DNA of 64,000 bases from Paenibacillus sp. FJAT-29882. GTDB taxonomy: Bacteria; Bacillota; Bacilli; Bacillales; DSM-1321. How positions within the stretch are numbered: the stretch's first letter is position 1; each line of letters starts with the position of its first letter. The translations under genes were made by a program, and so were the position numbers. The notes beneath the pieces were generated by a model that was not told where the DNA came from, did no database searches, and worked only from the letters and a program-made list of their open reading frames with translations. The DNA lies in assembly GCF_001510645.1 (NCBI RefSeq), contig NZ_LMVB01000001.1, positions 2,800,981-2,864,980 of the forward strand. Reading direction: 5' to 3'. This document shows, piece by piece, positions 8,739 to 16,640 of this stretch.

Positions 8739-8936
8739 TTATTTTTGAACGTTAGCAGCTTGTGGTCCGCGAGCGCCTTGTTCGATTTCGAAAGAAACTT
8801 CTTGACCTTCTTCAAGAGTTTTGAAACCTTCACCTTGGATAGCTGAGAAGTGTACGAATACATCGTCTTGACCTTCAACTTCGATGAAACCGAAACCTTT
8901 TTCTGCATTAAACCATTTTACTTTACCTTGTACCAT
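8739..8936 (-). CDS. Cold-shock protein (CspA/CspB family)
   Basis: A 65-residue OB-fold RNA/DNA chaperone. RNP1 is KGFGFIEV (residues 13-20) and RNP2 is VFVHFS (26-31), with the aromatic W8, F15, F17, F27 and F30 surface that stacks on nucleic acid. It prevents unwanted mRNA structure, especially after temperature downshift. The ribosome site GGAGGC lies just before ATG at 8936. Upstream is about 150-215 bp without a gene on the minus strand, long enough for the extended 5' leader that usually regulates csp genes post-transcriptionally. Confidence 0.96.
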   Translation of the reverse strand: MVQGKVKWFNAEKGFGFIEVEGQDDVFVHFSAIQGEGFKTLEEGQEVSFEIEQGARGPQAANVQK

Positions 8937-9151
8937 GTATAGTGCCTCCTGTTTGGAAAAAATCCCTTTATTACTATTCTTGATCTAGGATAATGTCTTC
9001 AAGAGGAAACCATAAAGGTACTTCCTTCTATGAATCTTATTCCGAACAAAAATAATTGATTATAGTATACCATGTATTTTAGAAAAAAAACAAGGAAATT
9101 GCCCAAATAACAATCGACAATTCCTCCTATTTTTCTACAATTAAAAGGCTT

Positions 9152-9631
9152 TTACTTCCTTTTTCTGAAGCGTTCTTCCATTAAATAACGCTCTGCCTCA
9201 ACTGGGGATTCGAAGCATTCTTCAATATTAGTGCCTGAATAAATATTCCATAACAAGTCCTCATGAACTAAAGTCAGCTCCTGTTTGTCACGACCAATCC
9301 AGATCCCCTCAAGGTCCGCAAATTCATCTTCAGCTTCTTCCACTTCTTCAAACGGCTCTGCTAAATAAGCAAGGCTTGATGCAATGATTTTCTTCAACTC
9401 AGCCTCAGAAAAATCCCTAATATTCACGAATCCTTTAGGTCCTCTTTCTTTCTTAGGCAGATGTCTGGCAAACACAAATCCATTTCCATTCGGGTGTAGA
9501 TGCTGCACAACAATTTTTTTCTCATGCAAACTTTCTTCATAATGAAAATTCACTCTTCCAAGTGAAACATCTTTTCTCGTTAATTCTGGAAATGCTTCAA
9601 TAATCTTTAATTTCTCTTCAAAAGTTAACAA
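9152..9631 (-). CDS. Conserved hypothetical protein, 159 residues
   Basis: I do not recognise a named family. The protein starts MLTFEEKLKIIEAFPELTRK, has a basic central strand-rich part (VNFHYEESLHEKKIVVQHLH), an acidic linker near residues 93-105 (EEVEEAEDEFADLEG) and ends in the basic RFRKRK. It is soluble, without signal peptide or membrane segment. Codon use resembles its neighbours, and the length and domain-like alternation suggest a real gene. It is alone, upstream of csp in the same orientation but separated by 215 bp. No function is proposed. Confidence 0.7.
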   Translation of the reverse strand: MLTFEEKLKIIEAFPELTRKDVSLGRVNFHYEESLHEKKIVVQHLHPNGNGFVFARHLPKKERGPKGFVNIRDFSEAELKKIIASSLAYLAEPFEEVEEAEDEFADLEGIWIGRDKQELTLVHEDLLWNIYSGTNIEECFESPVEAERYLMEERFRKRK

Positions 9632-9720
9632 AATCGTTCCTCATTTCATTCATTCAATAGTGTTCGTCGATTATATCATAAATGAGGATGAAAGAATAAT
9701 TTTCTATAGAAAACAAACAT

Positions 9721-10163
9721 AAAGTGAAACTTCCATCAGTGGGGGGTTTTTCATCCCCCACTGATGGTTAGTCCCGTTCTACTGTCGCTAAATCTTCGAT
9801 AAAGCGACGTACGAACCCGATTCAACGAACTCAGACTAAATTAAATAGCCGCATCCTGCGGCAACGTCTGAGTGACCCACATCCTGTGGGCCTCAACTAA
9901 ACCGCTGAAGAGCATAGCGGTAGTCTCACTGTATCTCACCAATCGGGGATTTACTTCAATAAGCGAGGCTACTGCTCAGCCTCGACAAGCATAAGATGGA
10001 ATACGGCGTGGCGTAGTTTGCCACCGAGTATTACAGCTTATGAACTCGAGAGGCTAGGAGCCGCAGCTAGATTAGGCTGTTTATCCCCCACCTATTTATT
10101 TCTTGATTCTCCCTCAAAAATTGAGGTGGGGGATAAACAGCCTGTTAAACCGGGATAAACACC
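9721..10163 (+). repeat. Repeat family 3, copy A, interrupted by a hairpin-rich insert
   Basis: The left part (AAAGTGAAACTTCCATCAGT to GAACCCGATT, 9721-9822) and the right part (TTGAGGTGGGGG to CCGGGATAAA, 10121-10159) align to the contiguous family-3 copy at 49306-49480. The roughly 300 bp between them have no counterpart in that copy. The left part folds with AGTGGGG against CCCCACT. Confidence 0.7.
9816..10142 (+). ncRNA. Candidate structured RNA element (unnamed)
   Basis: A non-coding stretch with many nested and consecutive perfect stems: CCCGATT 9816-9822 with AATCGGG 9941-9947 closing a junction that contains ACTCAGAC/GTCTGAGT (9829-9836, 9866-9873) around GCCGC-ATCCT-GCGGC, then CCCAC-ATCCT-GTGGG (9876-9890), then ACCGCT/AGCGGT (9901-9921). 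Next follow CGAGGCT/AGCCTCG (9964-9984), CATAAG/CTTATG (9990-10042) enclosing AATAC/GTATT and GTGGC/GCCAC, and finally a 19-bp arm pair GGCTGTTTATCCCCCACCT (10075-10093) and its complement at 10124-10142. Two hairpins share the same ATCCT loop. No protein frame covers it. RNA status, strand and boundaries are inference. Confidence 0.5.
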
Positions 10164-10193
10164 ATCACATTCGACAACAAGATCATCTAATTT

Positions 10194-10485
10194 AAAGTGG
10201 AACTTCCATTAATGGGAGTATTGTCGCCTTTAAAACCAGTATAATAGTAGCGAAATTAATTTTTCTAAAAAATATAGAAGTCTGACATGTAGCTGACACA
10301 AACAAACGGTAAAGTAAGAGTATCAAGAAAAGCAATCAATGTTCTCACCGCAGAACTTAGTGAAAAAGGTAACGTACTATTTCAGATGAGAGTTTCGTAA
10401 TTTACCCGTTACTTCATCATTAAACAAACAATAACTATACATTGAATACTTAAACTATTAAAATTTCTAGAAGGAGTCGATTGAA
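10194..10485 (+). other. Leader region of the spx-like gene with repeat and coding remnants
   Basis: Opens with a 5' fragment of repeat family 3 (AAAGTGGAACTTCCATTAATG). At 10293-10400 the plus strand has 35 coding-looking codons (VRVSRKAINVLTAELSEKG) ending in TAA but without an ATG, GTG or TTG start, so it is probably the tail of a lost gene. The end of the region carries AGAAGGAGTCG, the ribosome site of the next gene. Confidence 0.4.
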
Positions 10486-10881
10486 TTGGTTACTATTTAT
10501 ACTACTCCAAGCAGCTTAGCATGCCGAAAAGCAAAATCCTGGTTAAACAAACATGATATTGCCTACACAGAACGTAATTTATATGCACAACCATTAAGCG
10601 TTGAAGAAATTAAGGAAATCCTTCGTAAAACTGAAGGTGGCACAGATGAAATCATCTCAACACGCTCAAAAAAATTCAAAAATTTAAATATTGATATTAA
10701 TACAACACCATTAAATGAGCTATGCAAGATCATTCAAAAAAATCCTGATTTGCTTCGCCGCCCTATTATCTTTGATGAAAAGAATTTACATGCCGGCTAT
10801 AATGAAGAAGAAATGGGACGCTTCCTGCCACGTCAAGTTCGCCATATCCAATTGTGGAGAGCGATTAGTTTGATCAATTAA
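10486..10881 (+). CDS. Spx-family (ArsC-like) regulator with an SxxC in place of the CxxC switch
   Basis: A 131-residue protein matching Spx over its whole length: ArsC fold, TEGGTDEIISTRSKKF (G52 region), LLRRPIIFDEKN with R92, and the C-terminal GRFLPRQVRHIQL. Spx binds the RNA polymerase alpha C-terminal domain and redirects transcription in disulfide stress, sensed by Cys10-Xaa-Xaa-Cys13. Here residues 9-13 are SSLAC, so Cys10 is Ser while Cys13 remains. A redox disulfide within the motif is therefore impossible. The start is TTG, supported by AGAAGGAG. It is probably a paralogue of a canonical spx elsewhere in the genome. Confidence 0.88.
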   Translation: MVTIYTTPSSLACRKAKSWLNKHDIAYTERNLYAQPLSVEEIKEILRKTEGGTDEIISTRSKKFKNLNIDINTTPLNELCKIIQKNPDLLRRPIIFDEKNLHAGYNEEEMGRFLPRQVRHIQLWRAISLIN

Positions 10882-10893
10882 TACTTATTTATC

Positions 10894-10925
10894 AAAAGAG
10901 GCTGTCTCAATAGGCAGCCTCTTTT
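10894..10925 (+). terminator. Terminator of the spx-like gene
   Basis: AAAAGAGGCTGTCT and AGGCAGCCTCTTTT form a stable stem with a T-run, immediately after the stop codon. It could also work on the minus strand for the histidine kinase gene. Confidence 0.8.
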
Positions 10926-11031
10926 GATGGTTTAAAACATTTTCAACTGTTTAGATATCTTTTTAGTAACTCGTCATACTATTAAAAAATCTGATCCGTA
11001 AAAGTGGCTTTAGGGATGTCCCTTTTAGGTT

Positions 11032-12453
11032 TTAAGTCTCCGCTTTTCTAAGATGAATCGTAAAGGTTGTACCGTTTTCACTGCTTTCTTTCAGTGTAAT
11101 ATCTCCTTTTTGTGCTTTGGAGAGCATTTTACTGAACGGAAGGCCTAAACCTAATCCCCTTACTTTAAGCTTCTTCTTCTCGCCTCTGTAAAAAGGTTCA
11201 AATACATAATTTATCTCATGTATTGGTATGCCTCGTCCGTTATCTTTTACATCAATCCGAATTTCATTTTCCTCTTCATACAAGGAAACTTCAATTTCCC
11301 CATTTTCCACTAATGCTTGTTTTGCATTATTCAACAGATTGATGATAATTTGTTGGAGTCTGAAGGAGTCGACATAGCCAATAACAGATTGATCAGGCAC
11401 TTTGACATGTAGATCAAAGTCTTGCTCCTCTTGCGTCATTTTCCAGCGATACGCCATTTCTCGAAGAAATTCATTTATATCTGCATTCGCCATGAGCATG
11501 GTAAATGAGCCAGCTGACAGCGAATTATAATCGAGTAAATCCTCAATCATTCTTTGCAGTCGATGGGTCTCTTTAAGCGATATATCCAAAAACTCCTTGC
11601 TTTCTTCCCCAGTTACGACATCATCTTTGACTGCTTGAATTAAGCCGCTAATGGATGTAACTGGAGTTTTCAAATCGTGTGTAACGCCAGCAAGTAATTC
11701 AGCTCGTAATCTCTCCATTTGAATTAACCGATTTGTCATTTCTTTGAATGATTCGACCAACTCATAAATTTCCTCTTCCCGTGTCTCTTCTTCTTTTAGT
11801 TGAATATCATAATTCCCTTCACGAATTTGCGCCGCAGCATTCGCTACATGTTGAATCGGTATCGAGATTTTCCGAGAAAGAGCATAGATAACACCCCAAC
11901 CAAGAATCAACAGACCACACATCATTACAGCAAGCATCCCATGATCCGTGTTGATTTCATTTAAAGATGCTTCTTCCTGGGCAATAATCACCCAACCTTT
12001 TATTTCATCATGATCTATGATTGGAGACTTCACGATATACACTTCGTTTGCCTGTTCAAATTTCACTTTCTGAACCGTTTGCTTATGGTTCATAATAGCA
12101 GCTGGTAGCTTACTTGCACTGCTGTCAATATAGATTTGAGGGATGGTAGAAATAATTTCCCCATCAGGCTCTACAATGTAAATAATCGGGGTTTTATTTA
12201 GATTAATCATTTTTTCCCGTTCTTCAATCGCTTTCGATAGAACAGGTCCAACAACGATTTGTCCATTTCCTTTTATTGCACGGTCAGCTGTTTCTTCCGC
12301 TAAATATTTCAACAGATTAAGTCTGTATTCTAAAGCAGTCTTTTCCATCCACCAAAACGAAACAGCTGATAATATGAGTAAACCCGTTGTCAGTGTAATT
12401 AAGTATCTGGTTGTCCAATAGCGTATAAGTGTCGTTCTTTTCTTAATTTTCAT
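11032..12453 (-). CDS. Two-component sensor histidine kinase
   Basis: A 473-residue membrane kinase. TM1 lies at about residues 17-35, an extracytoplasmic sensor domain follows to about 170, TM2 at 172-192, then HAMP (193-245), HisKA with the phospho-accepting H259 in AGVTHDLKTPV, and a HATPase_c domain with N, G1 (DNGRGIP) and G2 (GLGLGLPFSK) boxes. Start at 12453 (MKIKKRT) is chosen because the frame further upstream runs into the regulator gene; the two genes overlap by 11 bp. It forms an operon with the upstream response regulator. The stimulus is unknown. Confidence 0.9.
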   Translation of the reverse strand: MKIKKRTTLIRYWTTRYLITLTTGLLILSAVSFWWMEKTALEYRLNLLKYLAEETADRAIKGNGQIVVGPVLSKAIEEREKMINLNKTPIIYIVEPDGEIISTIPQIYIDSSASKLPAAIMNHKQTVQKVKFEQANEVYIVKSPIIDHDEIKGWVIIAQEEASLNEINTDHGMLAVMMCGLLILGWGVIYALSRKISIPIQHVANAAAQIREGNYDIQLKEEETREEEIYELVESFKEMTNRLIQMERLRAELLAGVTHDLKTPVTSISGLIQAVKDDVVTGEESKEFLDISLKETHRLQRMIEDLLDYNSLSAGSFTMLMANADINEFLREMAYRWKMTQEEQDFDLHVKVPDQSVIGYVDSFRLQQIIINLLNNAKQALVENGEIEVSLYEEENEIRIDVKDNGRGIPIHEINYVFEPFYRGEKKKLKVRGLGLGLPFSKMLSKAQKGDITLKESSENGTTFTIHLRKAET

Positions 12454-13135
12454 AGACAAGCAGCTGATACCCCATTCCACGTAATGTTTTTATTTCTCCT
12501 TCTGTATCAGGCCATTTCCCCAGTGATTTCCTTATTCGTTTAATAGCAAGGTCCACCGCTCGATCACTTCCATCGTAATCGATTCCCCAAACCTGATCGA
12601 GTAATTGCTCCCTTGTGAAAATCTGGTTAGGATGTTTAACCAAGAACATGAATAATGAAAGATCACGTGGTGTGAATGGTATCTCTTGTTCATTCAAATG
12701 AACCTGATAGGAGTTTAAATCAACCTTCAAGCTTCCCAATTGTTTGGTGTTCTCATTTTCCTCATCAGCAAAAGCTGGTGATCTTCTAAGGACTGCTTGG
12801 ACCCTTGCTACAACTTCGTCTGCTACAAATGGCTTTGATATATAATCATCTGCACCAGATTTAAATCCAGACAAACGATAATCCACATCTCCAAGTGCTG
12901 TCAACATGATAACCGGACAAGAGCTACTTTCACGGATTTTATCCAAAATTGTCCACCCATCCATTCCAGGAAGCATGACATCAAGGAGGACAAGATCAGG
13001 TTCATGCTCTCTATATGCTGTTAATGCAAGCGAGCCATCGTAGATTTGAATGATTTCATATCCCGCTCGCTGCATATATGCTTTTAACACCATTGAAATG
13101 GCGATTTCATCTTCTACAATTAAAATCTTTTTCAT
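12443..13135 (-). CDS. OmpR/PhoB-family response regulator
   Basis: A 230-residue regulator with an N-terminal receiver domain (acidic pair in VEDE, phospho-acceptor Asp in VLLDVMLPGMDGW at residue 52 of this start, K in ISKPF) and a C-terminal winged-helix DNA-binding domain (TPRDLSLFMFLV to GMGYQLLVYEN). It is the partner of the kinase encoded just downstream with overlapping ends. I prefer ATG at 13135 (MKKILIVEDE), although an in-frame GTG four codons upstream is also possible; ribosome-site spacing does not decide between them. Confidence 0.92.
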   Translation of the reverse strand: MKKILIVEDEIAISMVLKAYMQRAGYEIIQIYDGSLALTAYREHEPDLVLLDVMLPGMDGWTILDKIRESSSCPVIMLTALGDVDYRLSGFKSGADDYISKPFVADEVVARVQAVLRRSPAFADEENENTKQLGSLKVDLNSYQVHLNEQEIPFTPRDLSLFMFLVKHPNQIFTREQLLDQVWGIDYDGSDRAVDLAIKRIRKSLGKWPDTEGEIKTLRGMGYQLLVYEN

Positions 13136-13519
13136 TGCCTTCTTCACTTCCTTGAATAAAAGTATAATGAATTTATCACCGAAGTGCTAGTCGTAGGGCA
13201 TAAGCCTCAAAACAATAGCAAAATCCATCACAAGACTTCGCTCTGATGGACGCTTCATTATAAGAAACAGTATATAGGACATATGTGTCAGCATTATGTT
13301 GAAATCGTTTAGGTTGTTTGATTCAAAAACAGATTATTTACTAAAAAGTGAAAGTTTCGGAAATCTAATAAGCACCTCACAGCCTTTATCACCATCATCT
13401 AGCGCCCATTTTAATAAACAGGCAAACATTTCTGGGTGATGGACATATGATGAATTAGCTTAGATCATTTGCTTTTACTAAGCCACTAGAAAGCTTTTCA
13501 AAATAGAGGAGGAACTACT
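13136..13519. other. Intergenic region between divergent regulator and yjcZ-like gene
   Basis: Contains a 7-bp hairpin TCCATCA/TGATGGA near 13227-13252 and an AGAGGAGG ribosome site at the right end. No gene or known regulatory element was recognised. Presumably it carries the divergent promoters. Confidence 0.4.
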
Positions 13520-13681
13520 ATGTCTTGTGTGGGTGAACGCGAATGTGGTGGATTCAATAATGGTTTTGCTTTAATCATTGTGTTATTCATTCTTTTGATT
13601 ATTATCGGGTGCAGTGGATTTGTCGGAGGTTTCCAAGGAGGATACGGTGGAGGATATGCCGGAGGCTATGGTTGTTGCTAA
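13520..13681 (+). CDS. YjcZ-family sporulation peptide
   Basis: A 53-residue peptide, too short for most gene finders: MSCVGERECGGFNNGFALI, a single hydrophobic stretch ALIIVLFILLIIIG (residues 17-30), then a Gly/Tyr-rich tail of GGY repeats ending GYGCC. This layout matches the YjcZ sporulation family (TIGR-type small membrane peptides associated with the spore or forespore). AGAGGAGGAACT is an excellent ribosome site for ATG at 13520, and a terminator follows the stop. Role in sporulation is by family only. Confidence 0.88.
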   Translation: MSCVGERECGGFNNGFALIIVLFILLIIIGCSGFVGGFQGGYGGGYAGGYGCC

Positions 13682-13695
13682 TAAGCTTAAATAAT

Positions 13696-13730
13696 GAAGG
13701 AAGGCGCTTATATGAGCGTCTTTCCTTCTT
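13696..13730 (+). terminator. Terminator of the yjcZ-like gene
   Basis: GAAGGAAGGCGCT pairs with AGCGTCTTTCCTTC around a short loop, followed by TT. Confidence 0.65.
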
Positions 13731-13820
13731 GTATCTATTTCTCGTTAATCTTTTACTGCTTCACGGTATTAATTACCGCTAATTGAAGGACAGCTTCAAT
13801 TCTAATCTATTCTAAAAAAG

Positions 13821-13862
13821 AAAAAAGCTTGCAGAGATACATTTCCTTCTCTCCACAAGCTA
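13821..13862 (-). terminator. Terminator of the dedA-like gene
   Basis: On the minus strand AGCTTG...AGAGA pairs with TCTCT...CAAGCT and is followed by TTTTTTCTTTTTT. It lies 15 bp beyond the stop codon. Confidence 0.75.
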
Positions 13863-13876
13863 GCATATTCTAACTT

Positions 13877-14473
13877 TTAATTTGTTCTTGTCTTCGATTT
13901 TCTGGCCTTCACAATCATCCAAATGATGATAATCGCAATGGGAATAAGGAGAAGGTTTGCGTATTGTCCAAAGATCGCACCGGCCTTTTCCCACTGAGGT
14001 CCAAGTTTATAGCCTAAATAAACATAAACACTTGTGACAGGTAGCATAGCTACATAGGTGTACACGATGAATTTCCAAATATTCATCTTCGTCATTCCAC
14101 ATGGGATTGAAATAGCTGTTCGTACACCAGGTATAAACCGTCCGAAAAATGCCACGCTTCCACCATATTTTTCAAAAAAATGGTCTGCTTTATCAATATG
14201 AACTTCTTTCACAAGAAAGTATTTTCCAAATTTCAAAACAATCGGCCTTCCGCCATAGCGTCCTAAAGCATACAGTGTTAGAGGTCCTAACACACCGCCA
14301 ATCGAACCAGCGAAAATGGCCAAATAAAGATTCATATCCCCTTCGTACACCCAAAAACCTGCAAGTGGCAACACGAGCTCTGCCGGTATAAATTCAAAGG
14401 TCAAAGCAAGCATGATTCCAAAATAGCCCAATCCTTTAAAGGCCTCAATCATATCCATAATAATGGATTCCAT
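13877..14473 (-). CDS. DedA-family membrane protein
   Basis: A 198-residue integral membrane protein of the DedA/VTT family, proposed flippases or transporters for polyprenyl phosphates and phospholipids. The hallmark FFGRFIPGVRTAISIPCGM motif is at about residues 107-125 (R and P of FxRxxPxxR), and the N-terminal re-entrant segment ALTFEFIPAELVLPLAGFW carries the conserved acidic residues. Start ATG at 14473 follows GGAGGGTATTACAA. Single gene with own terminator. Confidence 0.93.
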   Translation of the reverse strand: MESIIMDMIEAFKGLGYFGIMLALTFEFIPAELVLPLAGFWVYEGDMNLYLAIFAGSIGGVLGPLTLYALGRYGGRPIVLKFGKYFLVKEVHIDKADHFFEKYGGSVAFFGRFIPGVRTAISIPCGMTKMNIWKFIVYTYVAMLPVTSVYVYLGYKLGPQWEKAGAIFGQYANLLLIPIAIIIIWMIVKARKSKTRTN

Positions 14474-14748
14474 TTGTAATACCCTCCATCTTCTAACGAT
14501 TGCATACTAAAAAGGATGCCAAACTAAGGCAATAGGCATCCGCTTCATTTCGACAAGTAGCCGGCAACCGAAAACAAGTATTAACCAATCTACTCCTCGA
14601 CGATACAACCACTTTTTCTCTATTTAGAGTATAGTATACAAGCCTTTCCGTCAATTCCAAATAACTAGAAAAGGTTCGTGTTATATCCATTAAAAAGATT
14701 CGATCACGACCATGCGTCCAGCATTTCCTCCATAAGTGTGGCTCTTTT

Positions 14749-14823
14749 ACATATATCAATCGATTCCGACAATATATCAGCCGAATTAGAAATATATCGG
14801 CGGTTTTTACTATTATATCGGCG
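14749..14823 (+). repeat. Four phased repeats of about 21 bp with ATATATC core
   Basis: The core ATATATC (last copy TTATATC) starts at 14751, 14772, 14792 and 14813, each followed by a R-R-Y-S-G-like tail (AATCG, AGCCG, GGCGG, GGCGT). Spacings of 21, 20 and 21 bp are two helical turns. They lie upstream of the dedA-like gene with no gene of their own. Confidence 0.5.
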
Positions 14824-14930
14824 TGTTTCATTTATCTCTTCATTTCATAAGAATTTCTCATTTTATTCATAATTTGTTCATCATTATCCTATACTATAAA
14901 GAATAAGCAACATACCTTTTCCTCCTTATC

Positions 14931-14961
14931 TGAATCCAGCAGCTATTGCTGGATTTTTTTT
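14931..14961 (+). terminator. Isolated intrinsic terminator
   Basis: GAATCCAGCA and TGCTGGATTTTTTTT flank a 4-6 nt loop. No plus-strand gene precedes it within 1.2 kb, and the sequence before it (TTGTTC at 14874, TATAAA at 14895) could be a promoter for a very short RNA. Low confidence for any transcript. Confidence 0.6.
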
Positions 14962-14984
14962 CGCGTACAGACGATTATTTGCAT

Positions 14985-15184
14985 ACAAAACCTGTATGGT
15001 GTCAAAACGCCAACATTTACCATGAAGGATTAATCCTGTAGCACGCTACACCACCTAATCACAATGGTGGCGGTGCGGAGCCCGAATTTTGGATGCTTTC
15101 TAAGGTAAAATCCGTATACCTACTAAGTAGATTGGCTATATTAATAAGTCGCGGAGACCCGCCCCCATGTCCTTCATACAAAAT
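14985..15184 (+). repeat. Repeat family 1, copy B
   Basis: Near match to the copy at 2382-2574, from CCTGTATGGTGTCAAAACGC through GTAGCACGCTAC and TGGTGGCGGTGCGGAGC to CATGTCCTTCATACAAAA. Differences include compensating changes in part of the stem region. It lies 3' of the small SHOCT-like gene. Confidence 0.75.
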
Positions 15185-15237
15185 CCACTAATTACAGCTG
15201 AATACTGGCTTGTTTAGCGGATTATGTTTGATAATCT

Positions 15238-15366
15238 TTAATCAGCTTTCTTAATAACATACGCTTGCTTAATTTCTTGATATTCTTGTTCAGTGATGAT
15301 TCCGAGTTGTTTAAAGATCGCTGAATACCCTACAATTTTCTTTTGAGTCCGCTGTGAATAAGACAT
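15238..15366 (-). CDS. 42-residue SHOCT-like small protein
   Basis: Reading frame MSYSQRTQKKIVGYSAIFKQ followed by LGIITEQEYQEIKQAYVIKK and AD. The LGIITEQEYQEIKQ part has the pattern of SHOCT (short C-terminal) domains, an amphipathic helical hairpin (LGxITxxEYxxIK). A strong ribosome site AAAGGAGAG lies 10 bp before ATG at 15366. It was probably missed by automated annotation because of size. Function unknown; isolated SHOCT peptides are common in Bacillales. Confidence 0.72.
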   Translation of the reverse strand: MSYSQRTQKKIVGYSAIFKQLGIITEQEYQEIKQAYVIKKAD

Positions 15367-15430
15367 ATCTTGTTCTCTCCTTTTTACTACATAATGTATT
15401 CGGAAAATTTTTGCTTAGTGCAACATAATT

Positions 15431-15491
15431 GCTTGCGGTAATAAAGTAAAAAAATCAGTGGAGATGAAGCCCCCACTGATTGCAGTTTCAC
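15431..15491 (-). repeat. Repeat family 3, copy at the mtlD 3' end, serving as terminator
   Basis: Minus-strand AAAGTGAAACTGCAATCAGT followed by a hairpin AATCAGTGG/CCACTGATT and TTTTTTTACTTTATT. It directly follows mtlD and has all parts of an intrinsic terminator, so this repeat copy appears to have been co-opted. Confidence 0.75.
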
Positions 15492-15492
15492 T

Positions 15493-16635
15493 TTATTTTT
15501 TTAATACATCGTAATGCTTGATTACTTCTAGCGTAATTTCACTATTTTCATCTAATCCACTTACTTCTTTCAGAACATACGCTACACCATGTTCTTTTAT
15601 CATGGCTTGCATTTTTACTGCTTCTTCATCTTCCTTGTTATCAAAGAGTAAGGCTGATGCGATTGCCTTCGTAAGATTCGTGTAAGATAGTCCAGCTTTT
15701 TTTGCTTCAGTAGCTGGGCGTACTAGACGGTCATTTGCTCCAAGCTTACGAAGAGGCGAGCGGCCCACTCTAGTCACATCATCATTTAAGTAAGCATTTT
15801 TAAAGCGATTAATAATCTTATTAATATATTGTTGATGCTCCTCTGGATTTAAGCCATATTGCTTAATTAAATAAGCACCCGTTTCACCAAGTGTTGCTTG
15901 AACTTGCTTGATAATCTTTTCATCAGCTAACGTTTGGTCAATCGTCGACTTATTCTCAAGATACCCAAGGTATGCAATAACAGCATGTCCTGTATTCACT
16001 GTAAAAAGCTTTCTTTCAATAAATGGTGCAAGTTCTGAAACAATTGTCATCCCTTCGATTGGCGGAATGCTTTCACTTGTTTCTACAACCCATTCATAAT
16101 AAGGCTCAACCAGTACATCGAGAGAATCTTGATTGTTTTGAATAGGTACAATGCGGTCAACGGCTGAATTAAAGAAATAGACTTTACCAGCTAAAATTGC
16201 TTGGGTCTCTTCATCTAGATTTTCTAATATATAGCCTTTTAAAAGGTCTGTTGCCGAGATTTGATTCTCACAAGCGATCACGTAGATTTTTTCATCATTT
16301 TCCTTTACGCGAGCAGCCAAGCCCTTTGCGATCAATGGAGCAATACGTGGTAGGATATTCGGTCCAATTGCAGTCGTCAGGTAAGTTGCACCTTTAATCG
16401 CTTCAATGACTTCATTTTCCTGCCTCATATTATTTAGTCCTGATACATTTTCTATCGTTACAGCTTCTTTCTGATCTGTAGCCAATTTAACTTGATACTC
16501 CTTCTTCTCGTTTAACTGATTAATGATTTGATCCGCAAGATCGATAAATGTCACCTGATAACCAGACTGTGAAAAAAGTGCTCCAATAAATCCTCTTCCA
16601 ATGTTTCCTGCTCCAAAATGTACTGCTTGTTTCAT
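15493..16635 (-). CDS. mtlD: Mannitol-1-phosphate 5-dehydrogenase
   Basis: A 380-residue NAD-dependent enzyme oxidising mannitol 1-phosphate to fructose 6-phosphate in the cytoplasm. The Rossmann motif FGAGNIGRGFIG is at residues 7-18, and the catalytic-domain lysine region around RKLFTVNTGHAVIAYLGY near residue 205 is the family signature. Length is normal. It is the last gene of mtlA-mtlR-mtlD, only 5 bp after mtlR, so the two are cotranscribed. Ends in a family-3 repeat that acts as terminator. Confidence 0.96.
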   Translation of the reverse strand: MKQAVHFGAGNIGRGFIGALFSQSGYQVTFIDLADQIINQLNEKKEYQVKLATDQKEAVTIENVSGLNNMRQENEVIEAIKGATYLTTAIGPNILPRIAPLIAKGLAARVKENDEKIYVIACENQISATDLLKGYILENLDEETQAILAGKVYFFNSAVDRIVPIQNNQDSLDVLVEPYYEWVVETSESIPPIEGMTIVSELAPFIERKLFTVNTGHAVIAYLGYLENKSTIDQTLADEKIIKQVQATLGETGAYLIKQYGLNPEEHQQYINKIINRFKNAYLNDDVTRVGRSPLRKLGANDRLVRPATEAKKAGLSYTNLTKAIASALLFDNKEDEEAVKMQAMIKEHGVAYVLKEVSGLDENSEITLEVIKHYDVLKK

Positions 16636-16640
16636 TCATA

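Noticed and set aside
9721-10163. CRISPR array
   Set aside because: Hairpins differ in sequence and spacing; no regular direct repeat with spacers, and no cas genes.
14493-14831. 112-residue frame on the minus strand upstream of the dedA-like gene
   Set aside because: No ribosome site, odd composition, and it runs through the phased ATATATC repeats; no family resemblance.
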